Source: Adenophora triphylla var. japonica (Eukaryota > Streptophyta > Magnoliopsida > Asterales > Campanulaceae). From it: a stretch of 64,000 bases of DNA. The notes under the pieces were generated by a model. The model ran no database searches. It was not told where the DNA came from and worked only from the letters and a program-made list of their open reading frames with translations. Positions 46,691-58,465 of the stretch are shown here, one piece after another (position 1 is the first letter of the stretch; each line of letters opens with the position of its first letter). The stretch lies in NCBI GenBank assembly GCA_022495995.1, contig JAFEMH010000078.1:1100377-1164376 (forward strand). The letters are read 5' to 3'. The position numbers and the translations under genes are program-made.

Positions 46691-48418
46691 TGTAAGTACC
46701 CAAATCTGGCTCATGCCTTCCGGTTAAACTTTCCGGCAATTTCGGTAAGTTTCCCGATAATTCCCCGGACCTTCCTAGTATTTCGGAAATATTCCGGAAT
46801 TGTTCCAAATCATATAAGGACTGAAAGGGAAGCTTCCCAATTAAGAAACACGTTTTTTCTTAATTTGGGAAAACTTCTAGAATTTGCCACCTTGCATGGT
46901 TCTAGAAACATGCTGAGTCACAAGGGATAATGTCGCACGGCTGCATTAGCCCAAGGTCTCTGGCCGCACGGCTTCATTGGGCTTATCCAGACTGCCTATA
47001 AATAGAGCCCTCCTCTACCCATTTTAACAACAACAACAATACCATCAATCACACATAATACGAAGAAGATACTCCCAAGAGCTGCTGGAAGTCCAAGAAG
47101 GTGAAGAAGAAGGCCAAGAAGCCACCTCCCTCCTCCTTGAAGATCCCAATATCAACCTTTCCACCTAGCTCCATCCAAAGAAGAAGAGGAAGCCATTGGT
47201 AACCTCTCACGCCCTAAACTTGCATCCTAATTGCTCTATGTGATTCTAATTGCTCATTGCATTTCATATAACTGCTATTATCTTGTTTGGGACTTGGTAG
47301 ATTAAAGATCATATCTTTATACCCCCTTTCCCCTTTTGCATGCATTAGGCATCCTTTGCCATTAAAGATGTAATCTTTTGAATCAAAGGTGCATCCTTTG
47401 CACCTAAAAACCCTATTTTTACATAAAAATATTATCTTCATGCATCCTTTGCATATAAAAATCCAATCTTTATTATAAAAATGCATCCTTTGCATATGAA
47501 ATCCCTTTTCAAGCATCCTATGCATTAAAGATCATATCTTTATCCTAAATTAGCATCTTATGCTTTTCAAAATACAATCTTCATGCATCCTTTGCATATT
47601 TAAATCCCAATTTCTTCATAAAAATGCATCCTTTGCATAAAAATCATGTCTTTATGCATCCTTTGCAAATAAAGATCATTTCTTTAAATCAAATGCATCC
47701 TTTGCAATCCAAAAATGTCATCTTTTCACTAAAAATGTCATTTTTACATGCATTCCCCCATGTCCCCATTAGCAACCTTGGAACGGACCGGTGTAAAAGA
47801 TCCTATCTTTACATCGTTCCTTCCATAAAAGGTTTCATAATTTCTTTAGAAAGGGACAACCTTGAACCCTATATCTCCGATTATCACTTAAGATGAGTAT
47901 GAAGCATCTATATGAGCTCGACCATCTTAAAGTATAGGATTGATGGGCTAAGGACCCTCCTTTTCTAAAGAACCTCATCTTTGACTATAAAGAGAGTCAT
48001 TCTCTCGATCATGCAAAGTCCCGAGGTTAAAAATGCAATGATCACAAGTCCAAGATGAGGACGGGATCATAATCCCGAATACAAAAAATCCAAGAAATCC
48101 CGAGCGACAACCAATAAATGGTTTGTACGTCCGGAAGACGACTTGGGACATTCCCCCCCTTTTATTTTCAAACACATGCACACAAGAAAGCACGCAAGCA
48201 AGCACGATTAATGGGATCTTGGGAGACTTGCTCCGGCAAGGCACCTTGGGTGAACGACGATCCGTTCTTCCCAAGGGGTAACTTAACCTCCGAACCCATA
48301 AAACCTTTTTTTCAAAGTTTTGAGGTAATCAAAATGGCGTGGCGACTCCGTTTTTTTCAAATTAAACCGGATGTCTTCAAACTCGCGTGAATTCCAAAAA
48401 TTTGGGCACACATTCACA
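46691..48418 (+). repeat. 5' LTR of the large gypsy element (1728 bp)
   Basis: Begins TGTAAGTACC and ends ACATTCACA, followed by the PBS. Contents: a pair of CGCACGGCT boxes (46934 and 46965), TATAAATA at 46997-47004, an AAC-repeat leader, ~10 copies of GCATCCTTTGCAT-like words at 47338-47720 and a PBS-like TGGCGACTCCG at 48340. The first 1038 bases match the copy at 62963. Confidence 0.92.
46997..47004 (+). promoter_or_regulatory. TATA box in the large gypsy 5' LTR
   Basis: TATAAATA in GCCTATAAATAGAGCCC lies ~32 bases after the second CGCACGGCT box. The arrangement is repeated in the 3' LTR at 63265-63272. Confidence 0.75.
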
Positions 48419-48438
48419 GTTTGGCGACTCCGCTGGGG
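48419..48438 (+). promoter_or_regulatory. Primer-binding site of the large gypsy element
   Basis: GTTTGGCGACTCCGCTGGGG directly follows the LTR end, the expected place for the minus-strand primer site. Confidence 0.75.
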
Positions 48439-50216
48439 AAAATCCCAAAGGAGAAAAGCTTTATTTTCAAAACAAAAAAAATTGATACTCGGTATATAGG
48501 TGGAAACCACTTAACCTTCCTGTACACTCCCTGATGTGGGAGTTGGGATAACCAGCGGTTTAACAATCCCACGTACCAGTATCCCTTTTCGAAAAAAATT
48601 TTGAAAAAAAAAAAAAAGAAAGCTTTTCCCTTTAAGCGGGTTAGACTCCCGTCGCTGATTTCATTAATCATGCTTGCTTTCTTTACCTTGCATTGCATCA
48701 TTTGAATCTTGGAATCTGTGCATACTTTGAACGGGAAACAACCCGGAAAAAATATAGCAAAGGAGTGGAACCTGGAAAATTGATCCATGCAGTCGTACGG
48801 CTCAATCCTCCTTGGATTCTGACCGGGCGACCTCGGTGGCAATTCCACCGGGAAAAATCATGGTTAATCTGGCGATCCTAGCAGCTTGGGGCTACTCAGC
48901 TCCATGACTGACTGGGGCTCCCAGAAAATTTACGTGCTTACGTGTTGCATTTTTCCCGTCCCAAAAATCATTCCTTTAAAACACATTTCATGAAAATCTC
49001 TGTTTTAACTCAAAAAGGAACATTTTTTAGGAGACCGCACACTACGCGCACCTGATATATCCTGTACACTTTGCACGCACGTCCTTCAAACCCGAGGGTG
49101 GTTCAGTGCGATCACGGACAGCCTTACGATGCTCCCGGGCGTGCACGGAATCATCCCAACCTCCCCATGGCAGCCAGTGTCGACCAATGCACAGTCCGTG
49201 TCACACGTTTCAAAAAACCGTGACTTTTGGTTGGTTTTTGGTCTAGTCCGTGTCATATAGCCCAGTTGCATACCCTCGTAAAGGTCAAGCCTTAGTTCAT
49301 AATGGAAGCCAAGATTTTCGCTCAAGCGGAACTCTGCCAAAATTTCGACAAGGAAAAATTGGTAGGATCTTGACTCCGACATTGACTTCGACCTTGACCC
49401 ACACGGAATGCGTAAGAGTCGAGACCGAGTCTTTGCCAACAAATCAAAAGATCTTTTGCTCAAGCGAAGCTCTGCCAAAATTCCGACAAGGAAAAATTGG
49501 CAAGATCTTGACCCGGCATTGACTTCGATTCTGACTCACGCCCGGCGTATGCAACGAAGTTCAATGTGACACTGTGTCATCCGGCTTTTGCCGCCCGACC
49601 CATGCCTATTATCTTCTCGGACATTACCGAAAGTCAAAACGTCATTCGCTCAAGCGAAATTACGCAAAATTCTATCAAGGCAGAAAGATGAGACTTTCCC
49701 GGTATTGCCTTGACTATAATCCGCATCGCTCGTGCGTTGAAAGTTCCTATGACCCGCTAGACCCGTTAGGAGCGTTCTTTACTCTCGGTCGGTGGGATCC
49801 GCGTGCCTATAGGACCCTCGCCGGGGCTATCCACCACAGGAGGTCGAAATACGGGTGGAATACGAGGGCTTATAGACGTAGTGACGGAACCCGGCGATCC
49901 GGGATCTAGAGTAGTTGCGAAAAAGAAGGGCAAATCCCTTTTCCAACCAAATAGATATTAATAAAAGACATTGTTTTAAGTAAAGCTGGAAGATTCTAAT
50001 TTGCATATTGCACGAGCCTTCGGCTAAACACCTACCCCGAGTCTAAACCTTTCCTATCCCTTTCCCGCAGCGAGAAAGAAGTGGGTGAGAACACCGGGTC
50101 GGCGACTTGTTAGCGCGAGAATTCTCGAACAGGTTCGCGAGAATCCTCGGTTTGGTCGATCCGGAGAGTCGAGAATATCCGATTCAACGAAAATAGTCTT
50201 GGTTTGGGTAACCGAG
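48439..50216 (+). other. Long leader of the large gypsy element with internal repeats
   Basis: No gene is recognised. Between ~49310 and 49740 a segment is repeated about three times: GCTCAAGCG, then CTCTGCCAAAATT, CGACAAGGAAAAATTGG, and a TTGACTTCGA-rich tail, with copies starting near 49319, 49459 and 49650 (the third degenerate). Long untranslated leaders are usual for Tat/Ogre elements. Confidence 0.6.
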
Positions 50217-51900
50217 ATGACTAGGGAAGAAGAGCTAGCCTTAGCCCTGGAAAACGATCGTAAGGCCCATGAGGAACAGCGAGGCCATGCTCATTGATGC
50301 GCTACGCCGTCATGGGGTCCGAGATAGTGGTAGAGCCTAACGGTTCCTTGGTTATGGTAGAAGATGAAACTCCGAAGTAACCATCTCGGCCCCCTAGCCT
50401 ATAACCAATGCCCTCCTCCATCCACATATGATCCTTTGCCAAAAGGCTGTCCCTTTTCGGCCTTTTCCGGTATCCCAAGCCATCGGGGTCCCGACACCCT
50501 CTCCTCCTCGAGATAAGACCCGGCTTTGTTCCCTACCAACAGAGAACAAATGCCACGGCTATTCTGCAACGCGGCCTCTGCACTACCCTATGGGATTCGC
50601 TCCCTCTCCCGGTATGGGCCATCCCGAGACAACTTCCGGGCCTCGAGAATCAATCAAGTGACCTTTTCAACTCCTCCCCTGCCACGGCGAGATCTTCCAC
50701 CCCCAACCTTGCCAATAGGATCCCACGAGGCTCCTTTTTCCTACTTACGCAACTACGAGCCTAGTTCCTATGCCTGCAGTCGGCCTCGGGGAAACACGGG
50801 ACCGGGCCAAGTCTACACCTACTTCCCTTCCAAAGACCCCCAAGCCATAGTACCGGCTACCGGCTGTGCCACCCACGGTCCTGCCACTCAAATCGACAAG
50901 CACAGCCGAGAATCGAAACCGTCCCCGACCCCAACATGACTTGGTTGATGGAACAAGTTAAGTCCATGCAAGAGAAGTTCGGAGAACTGAACACCAAAAA
51001 AGCGGCATACCGGATTGCGATCCCAGCAAAATTGTCCCTCTTCCTCCAAAATTCCGAATGCCAGAGATTGAAAAGTTCAATGGCACCGATTGTCCCCGGA
51101 CTCATATTGAAAGCTACCTTCTTGCCATGAGAGCCAAGGATTGTACACATCAACAAATGGCCGACCATTTTCATTTGTCATTAAAGGGTTCGGCTCTTAG
51201 ATGGTTCTGCATGTAAAACCGAGGCCGAGCCACACAGGACCAAATTAAGGAAGCATTTACGGAGAAGTATAAGGCTAACTTGAATTGGGAAACCGGCGGG
51301 AATGACCTACAAGGCACTCTACGGCGCCCGGATGAGCCGGTAAGTGAATTTTACAGGAGATGGAATTGGAAGCTTAGTGAAATGATGACTCCCTTGAATG
51401 AAGAGGAGCGAGATGGAGATCTTCCAATCTTGCTTAAAGCCTCAACTAAGGGTCCAAATTGGCAATTACTATTATCCCGACCTTCGGGCAATGGTAAATG
51501 CGGGTACCAAGTTTGAAAATGCCTTCAACATGGCCCCGGCCACGGGATCGGCCAGCTCTTATCGCTACAAAGCACCGAGTGTCAAACGCCCCGTCTGTCA
51601 CTATAAAAGGAAAAGAAACGGTCGGCGTCAATTACATCGAGAATGAGAAAGTGGGACGAGAATTCAAGCCAAGTAGGCTGCAAAGCCAAGACCTCGCTTC
51701 TATACCGCGAAGATTTCGGAATGCCACTAGAGAAGGTCTTTGACGGTTTGGTAGCCGAAGGACTCATCGGACCTCTGGAAAGCTGGAAACCCAAAAAACC
51801 CTAGTGTCGGGAATGGATGAAACCAAGCATTGCCGCTTTCACAAATATCATGGGCATAACACTAATGATTGCACCTACGAAGTTCACGATCTCTCGCCTA
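50217..51900 (+). pseudogene. gag of the large gypsy element, multiply frameshifted
   Basis: The probable start is ATG at 50217 (MTREEELALALENDRK, coiled-coil-like). The chain then breaks repeatedly. The capsid core is seen near 51050-51510: a segment with KFNGTD and HIESYLLAMRAKD, then LKGSALRWF, TEKYKANLNWE, and the RRPDEPVSEFYRRW motif at ~51327-51365. A CRFHKYHGHNTNDC motif at 51831-51872 stands where the nucleic-acid-binding motif of Tat gag is found. Stops include a TAA near 51214. Gag would form the particle shell. Confidence 0.8.
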
Positions 51901-53040
51901 ATTGAAGAAGGCAAGTTTGGAACCACCTCGGGGTCCTAATGTGGTCAAGAACCCTCTTCCGGCTAACAATCGAGGTCAACATGATCGAGTTCGGGAGACG
52001 AATGCGATCAACTTTGGAAATCCGGAGATCATAGACATTACGAAATTCAATGTTCCTTATCTTTGAATTACAAGGAAAGTGGAAAGATTTGATTAATGCC
52101 GCCGCCATGGAAGGACAGTTTGGGCCCATAGTCGGAGCTGATTTTGTTAATGTTGTCGAGCTCGGCCTCTTTTCTATGATATCGAACCGGTAACCATGGT
52201 CAAGATTACCGGAAGAAAGGCTCGCTTATGAAGGCTGCGAGTTTGAAGTGAAACAAGCCATGTTAATGAAAGTTTCTTGAGCCCTTCATTACCCATGATG
52301 AGCATAATGTATTTGTAATGGCTCTTCTTGCTCCCGAGGATCGGTCCATGGCCCCTGTTTGGGAAAAGGTGGAAAGAAGAGTTAACCGGCCGGAAGACTT
52401 TTGGGATGAAGAAAGGCTGTATCTCGAGATGCCGAAAGCACAAGCTGGTCCTACTTGCCCGGAGGTACGAGATGGATAAAGTTAAGTTCGAAAGGAGATT
52501 CCGCCGGATCGATCGAGGTATTCCCCATGGAAATGGTGTCAACAAAGGCAATTATGATCCACGGGATGCACGGCCAAATGGGAACGGCGACAAAGGCGCT
52601 ACTCCCCAGGGCAACGGCAAGAAGGAGTGAGATCCCGGTCCAACCCTTGTCAAACACCCTCGAGTCAATAAGTAGTGTAGGGTCCGAGTCGGTAGCGTCT
52701 ATACGGTCGAGTCGGGAATCTTTGAATTCCGAGTCCTCGAGTCATCCGAAGGCCTCACGCTGAGGACTATCAAAATGTAATCGATGTCATCTTTCCCCTT
52801 ATTTTGAATGAAATGACGAGATCTTTCTGAGTATTCTCTTATTGCCAACTTAACAAATGATAAATTAACTCAAAACTTAACAACGGTTAATAATGAATCA
52901 TTTGAACAAGATGCAAACACACTAAATGAACAATACATTAAAGAAATCTTTAAGCAGGTTACAGAAAAAGAGGAAAACCGGGCCCAAGCTGAGGAGGTTT
53001 TGACAAGTGTGAACTTGGGTGCTTGTCGAGGAACCTAAAG
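51901..53040 (+). pseudogene. Degenerate protease and linker region of the large gypsy element
   Basis: This is where the aspartic protease should lie, between gag and RT. I can follow only fragments: AADFVNVVELGLFSM-like text near 52140 and a linker MALLAPEDRSMAP near 52318. No clear catalytic DTG/DSG triad is readable. From ~52790 to 52930 the sequence is unusually AT-rich compared with its neighbours. Related Ogre elements have an intron in this part of the genome, which might explain it. Confidence 0.5.
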
Positions 53041-54205
53041 AGACACGAGATCGGAAACTTCTTCCGGGGTTGAATGGGACGGGCGATCGATCTGCTCGAG
53101 AGAATACGTCGACGTGTTTGCATGGTCATACGGGGATATGCTTAGGGGCTAGACAGTTCAATAGTAGAGCACGAGAATCCCTCTAGCACCGAGATGCTAA
53201 GCCGGTAAAGCAAAAATTGAGGAAGATCAAGCCGAGTGGTCTCTACGGGTCAAAGAAGAGATTGAGAAGCTATTGCGGGTAGGATTCATCGAGTCATCGA
53301 ATATCCGACATGGTTATCCAATATTGTGACCGTCACCAAGGCCAATGGGAAGGTGCGGCTGCTGTGTGGATTTCCGAGATCTAAACAAGGCCGGCCCCAA
53401 GGACGATTACCCTTTGCCAAACATAGACATCTGGTGGACTCCACTTGCCAACTACGAAGTCAAATCCTTCGTTGATGGCTTTGCGAGCTACAACCCGGAT
53501 CAAGATGGCCGAAGAAGACCAAGAAAAGACGGCCTTCACCACACCGTGGGAACTTGCTTATACGGTGATGCCATTTGGGTTAAGAACGCCGGGGCTACTT
53601 ACCAAAGGGCAGCGACCGCCCTTTTTCATGACATGATCCACAAGGAGATTGAGGTCTATGTAGACGACATGATAATCCACTCCAAAGGCGAGGATGGGCA
53701 GCACTTTGTTGACCTGCAGAAGTTCTTTGAGAGGCTGAGACAACATTCCATGAGACTAAACCCTGCCAAATGCACCTTCGGAGTGACAAGGGGAAAAGTG
53801 CTTGGGTATATGGTCACGGAGCGAGGTATCGAAGTTGACCCCCAAAAGATCAAAGCCATTATGGATATGAGGCCACCTCAAACCCAGACAGAAGTCAAAA
53901 GCTTTATGGGAAAACTACAGTACATCAGCCGTTTCGTCAATCAGTTGACCACTATGTGCGAGCCCATCTTCAAGCTCATGAAGAAGAATGTAGACACAGA
54001 ATGGACCGAAGAATGCCAGGATGCTTTTGACCAGATTAAGGCATACTTGGTACATCCTCCAGTGCTATGCCCCCACATAGACGAAACCTCTTACGCTCTA
54101 TCTCACTATCACGATACGGCGGTTGGGGCTATGCTTGCTCGGGAAAAGAAAGACTCTCGGGTAGAGAATGCCATTTACTTTGTCGGCGGAAGCTACGGGA
54201 AGTGA
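53041..54205 (+). pseudogene. Reverse transcriptase and RNase H of the large gypsy element
   Basis: Upstream of the open frame at 53345 the sequence still encodes the RT entry region (EYVDVFAWSY near 53104 and KQKLRK near 53210, out of frame). The main frame holds CVDFRDLNKAGPKDDYPLP, a damaged catalytic region 1 (VDGFASYN instead of a usual DG-SGYNQ), YQRA, YVDD at 53657-53668, LNPAKCTFGV and GYMVTERGIEVDP. The RNase H tether and start come after ~54000. The frame ends at 54203-54205 within RNase H. Intact YVDD but disrupted neighbours make it a pseudogene. Confidence 0.88.
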
Positions 54206-54364
54206 GCTCAATTACTCGGCATGTGAAAAGTCCTGTGTAGGACGAGTGCAGGTAGTCGGCAAGTTGAAGCATTATATGCGAAGCCCGCCTGTGAATTTGG
54301 TCTCAAAAATGGACCCCATCAAATACATCTTTGATAAGCCTTCCCTCTCGATGCGTCTAGCAAA

Positions 54365-54937
54365 GTGGTCCTTCTTCTTAGCGAGTACGACATCAACTAT
54401 GTGACCGAGAAAGGCCATCGAGGGTCAAGCATTGTCGGACCACTGGCAAACTTCCCCGATAATGAGGACGAGAGGGCACGAACCCCAATTCCCGAGATGA
54501 AGGGATCTTTGCGGTCGAGCCCGAAAACCGATGGCAATTATTCTTTGACGGAGCCGCTAACAAAAGAGGAAATGGCGTCGGGATGCTGCTTGGTCGATCC
54601 GAAAGATGAGCATACACCCATAGCCCTCAAGTTGAACTTCCTGCCACGAACAATGTCGCCGAGTACGAAGCTTGCATTCTTTGGTTTGGAAGCTGCCTTA
54701 GAAAGGAATGTCAAGGAGCTCGAAGTTTACGGAGACTCGGCCACGATCATCAACCGGGTCTCCAACAAATGGAAGGCTGTGGACCCTAATCTGCGGCGGT
54801 ATCATGCCCATATGGAGGAGTTATTTGGACGGTTCGGAGAAGTGACTTTCCACTACTTGCCGAGGAAAAGAACAGATTCGCGAGATGCCTTAGCTACTCT
54901 AGCCTCATTGGTAGAGATCCCGAGGGAAAAGCCATAA
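54365..54937 (+). pseudogene. Archaeal-type RNase H (aRNH) of the large gypsy element
   Basis: SEYDINYVTEKG is followed by a locally shifted aRNH start, with the DGAAN-like block out of frame near 54548. The clear C-terminal part is GLEAALERNVKELEVYGDSATIINRV, with its Asp, and FHYLPRKRTDSRDALATLAS. As in the element at 35392, the second RNase H between RNase H and integrase places this element in the Tat clade. Confidence 0.8.
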
Positions 54938-56290
54938 AACCCTTGAGTGGGTAGAAGAGAAGCCCCGGCCTTACATTTGTGAAGTAGACACAGGACCCGA
55001 GCCTATAAAGGAACCACTGGTACAATCAAATTTACCGAGTTCCTCAAAGATGGAGAGTCAGCTTTCAGAGACGAAGAAGGTAGACCAAAAGAAGGTGTCA
55101 GAGCCAAGAGCTTGCAAGCCTTGAAAAGGTTGGCCTCCCATTATGTCATTCTAGGAGGCAACCTGTACAAAAAGCGGTACCAAGGACCACTCCTCTTATG
55201 CGTCACTCAAGAAAAGGCCAAAGAATTGATGACCGAATTCCACAATGGTCCCTGCGGTCCTCATATGAATGCGAGCCACGATGCAAGTCATCCTCGAATG
55301 GGTTACTCTTGGATTTCCATGGAAAGCAGGCGTGTCCGGCATGTCCGAGCATGCGACAAGTGCCAGCGGTTTGCCAACCTCAACCATCTCCCGCCTCATG
55401 ACCTGTACTACATGACGACTCCTTGGCCGTTTGCGACTTGGGGTATTGACGTGATAGGGAAAATAGCCCCGGCAGGAAGCAATGGGCATGAATTTGTGCT
55501 AGCAGCCATCGACTACTTCACCAAGTGGGTAGAGGCCAAGTCCTACAAGGTCCTCACTTCTAGAAAGGTTGCCCAGTTTATCAAAGAAAACATAATGTGT
55601 AGATATGGGGTGCCCAACGAGATCATTTCCGATAATGGGTCGCACTTTGAAGGAGACTGCGATAGGTTCTTGTCGAGTTCGAGAATCACTCGCCACAAGT
55701 CGTCTCCGTACGGACCTCGGACTAATGGAGCCGTGGAAGGCTGCTAATAAGACACTCGAACGGATCATCAGGAAAATGGCCACCCGTGGTCGTGATTGGC
55801 CCGAAAAGCTGCACTTGGCACTCTGGGGCTACGAACGTCTGTCAAAACGGCTACGGGAGAAACTCCTTTTGCCCTAACCTACGGGATGGAAGCGGTGTTA
55901 CCGGTGGAGTTGGAAATCCCGTCATTAAGGGTCCTCTGGAAAACGGTGTCAATGAAGTAGAATGGTTGCGCAGCCGGCATGATGAGTTGGCCATGCTTGA
56001 TGAGAGAAGGCTAAAAGCCATGGAACACACCCGAGCCTACCAGAGGCGAATGGCTAGAGCGTTTGACAAAAAGGTTAAGGCCGAGAGACATCAAAGAGGG
56101 TGACTTAGTGTTGAAAGTGAAGCCCCCTACCGGAGAGACAACCCCACAGGAAAATGGGAACCCGCTTGGATCGGCCCTTATGTGGTGCGAGAAGATACTA
56201 TCGGGAGGAGCCATGAAGCTTGCGGACACAGACGGCAATCCCTTTGTCCACCCGGTCAACGGTGATAAGCTCGGAAGATACTATGTCTAA
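54938..56290 (+). pseudogene. Integrase of the large gypsy element
   Basis: Frame 55112-55747 gives the zinc-binding region (His residues around GPHMNASH, then CDKCQRF) and the core with Asp in WGIDVIGKI, Asp in ISDNGSHFE and Glu in RTNGAVEG. The frame shifts near 55735 and again near 55810-55930. The C-terminal part reappears at 56063-56290 (RDIKEGDLVLKVK, then a terminal PVNGDKLGRYYV). The stop at 56288-56290 matches the expected pol end. Confidence 0.88.
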
Positions 56291-56506
56291 AATAAAAAAA
56301 AAATATATAAAAAAATCTTAGTGCAAAAGAGTAATACCCGGCTAAGTGAAAATCCCAAAAAGGGCGGTCTAGGCAAAAGACGGGGTTGCACATATAAAAA
56401 AAAAAAAAAAAAAAGAAGAAAAAAATCTTAGTGCAAAAAGAGAAATGCCCAACTAGGCTGAAAACCCCAAAAAGGGCGGTCTAGGCAAAAGACAGGGTTA
56501 CACATA

Positions 56507-56585
<79 letters not shown>

Positions 56586-56957
56586 CACCGAGAATGAACT
56601 ACGAAGACTGAACCCCTTAGTCTTTCTTGTAAAAGGGGAACGTAGGCAGCCATATATGGTTCGGTCTAAACAATAAAAAGGGCAATAAAGCTTCCATGAA
56701 ATGCGTCCTAAACAATAAATAATAAAGGGCATTCCAGTTTTCATAAAACGGGTCCCAATCAATAAGACATTTGAATTTCCATGAAATGTGTCTTGATTAA
56801 TTTCTAAGATAATATTTCTTGTTCATTACAAGTTAAAAACTTCTTGATGAGTTCAAGCACGGTCTACTCTTGACTCTGCTAACCTTTCTACAAAGATCTA
56901 AAATACAAAAAATGCCTAAATAAACTAATGTGTTTGCAAAATGGCAATAAGGGAATC
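56291..56957 (+). repeat. Post-pol spacer with a duplicated motif and a (TA)36 microsatellite
   Basis: A unit of about 130 bases containing AAAAATCTTAGTGCAAAAG and AAAGGGCGGTCTAGGCAAAA occurs twice (56313-56400 and 56424-56510). It is followed by an uninterrupted (TA)36 at 56511-56582. No gene. Confidence 0.8.
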
Positions 56958-58465
56958 CTAAGAAAAGATGCATCGGTCGTCATTCGCTGAGTCTTCTTTG
57001 GTCTTCTTCCCTTTACCTCGACCCCGTCGAATTTTCTTTCTCTTCTTCTCTATAAGGTCGGTATCCCTCATCCCAATCTCCGGTATCCTCACTGGAGCCT
57101 CTACCAAACCCGTGTCAATAAGTGCCCTCTCTGCGAGCACGAGTCCGCACTTCCTCCCTGCGAGCCTCGGTCGAAGGAGCGACCTCGGACAATCTCTTGT
57201 ATCGAGCCTCCATATCTACGATCGGGTCACCCAGGCGGTTATGGCGACTCGCCTTAGCCTCGGTCTCCCTCGAGTCCTACTCGAGTCACGGTCGGCCCCC
57301 AATAAAGCCGACGTCTCTCCCCCGGAATGACTGAGTCGCTCCCATTTCCCTCTCGTACCGGTCCAAGTAGACGGTGGTCAAGATGGTACTCTTCACTGCT
57401 CTGAAGATAGCCACTGGGTGGGAAAGCGTGTATGTCCAAGCCCTCGAGAAGAATGAGAAGGCTGGCTGGATCTCTCATATCCAATGGCATCACCTCCATG
57501 GTCCGGATGTCCTCCCAATCGCTCAATGGCTCTGTAATGCCCCGAACTGCTGGATACCAAGCGGGGAATGTAGAAGGACGACCGGCGAGAACCACGGAAC
57601 CCTCACGGCCATAGGACTCCTGAAGTATCCTCTTGGTACGCAACCTCCGGTGAGGTATCCACCAACGGATGTCCGAAGTGGATAGCCTAGCCATCGTTAG
57701 CTCCCGGCTACCACAGTCTGTTGCCTCGGTGCACCTTTCAGAAATCACCCAAGGGCAGAGTCGGCAAAGCCCTGGCAAAGCCCAGAGCCTCTCCTGCTGA
57801 CCACAAAGTCGGCACAGTGGACTCCCAGACCTCATGAAATGGTCTCCCCTAGCCATCCTGTCGATGCCATGCAATGTCTCTCCCAAAACCAGTGGGACAA
57901 TGTCTTTCCCAGTCCTGCAGTCTCTAACCATGTCTAAGAGACCGCTATGACAGATTCCCACGGACTCAGTGGTGAACAGAGCAGAAAATATGCAAAGAAT
58001 AAAGGCATCCATAGCCACCGTGGTCGCAGCCATAGCCGGAGACCCAAACCTGCCAGGGATATCATAAAGGTCAATCCTGTCCGGGGCTATCATCATCCCC
58101 TCAGCCTCTTCCAAAGAAATCTGCAGAAAAGATGCAAGCTTCGCCGCCGCCGGCACGTCTACGATCAGCGGAATAGATATAGCCTCAATTTCGGGACCCC
58201 CAATCAAGGCTCGGAAGTCTTCATGTGTTGGGACAATCTCGTTGTAAGAAAAGCAATAAATGTGTCTCCGGACGTCCCAAAACCTTGCTGCTGCTCTCAA
58301 AAGGTCCCAATCGGGCGGGAGATCCCTCAAATGCCATAAAGACTTGATCTTGAAGGAAGAATCAAGCAGTCCCTTGTGAAATTGGAAGTTGTGCTTCACC
58401 CAAGATTGAAGATCGGACAGAAAACGGTCTCGCCTCCCCTTTTGCAATCTGACGGGCTTCTCCAT
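56958..58465 (-). CDS. Antisense DUF7745-like gene of the large gypsy element
   Basis: The frame runs from ATG at 58465-58463 (MEKPVRLQKG) to 57254; an in-frame extension upstream to 58558 has no ATG. The conserved region is recognised by LPPDWDLLRAAARFWDVRRHIYCF and NEIVPTHEDFRALIGGPEI, the pattern of the DUF7745 / plant-mobile-domain-like proteins. AFILCIFSALF and GSPLCRL follow. A small minus-strand frame 57140-56958 adds a basic tail (KKRKKIRRGRGKGKK), perhaps a nuclear signal, in another phase. Function is unknown. The frame is long and free of stops for ~400 codons, unlike the sense genes around it. Confidence 0.65.

Noticed and set aside
49086..49478. A 130-codon minus-strand frame in the leader of the large gypsy element
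   Set aside because: It overlaps the leader repeats, has no recognisable motif and no splice or promoter context.
56511..56582. (TA)36 as a cruciform origin or regulatory element
   Set aside because: A plain dinucleotide microsatellite is sufficient; minus-strand Tyr/Ile repeats read from it are meaningless.
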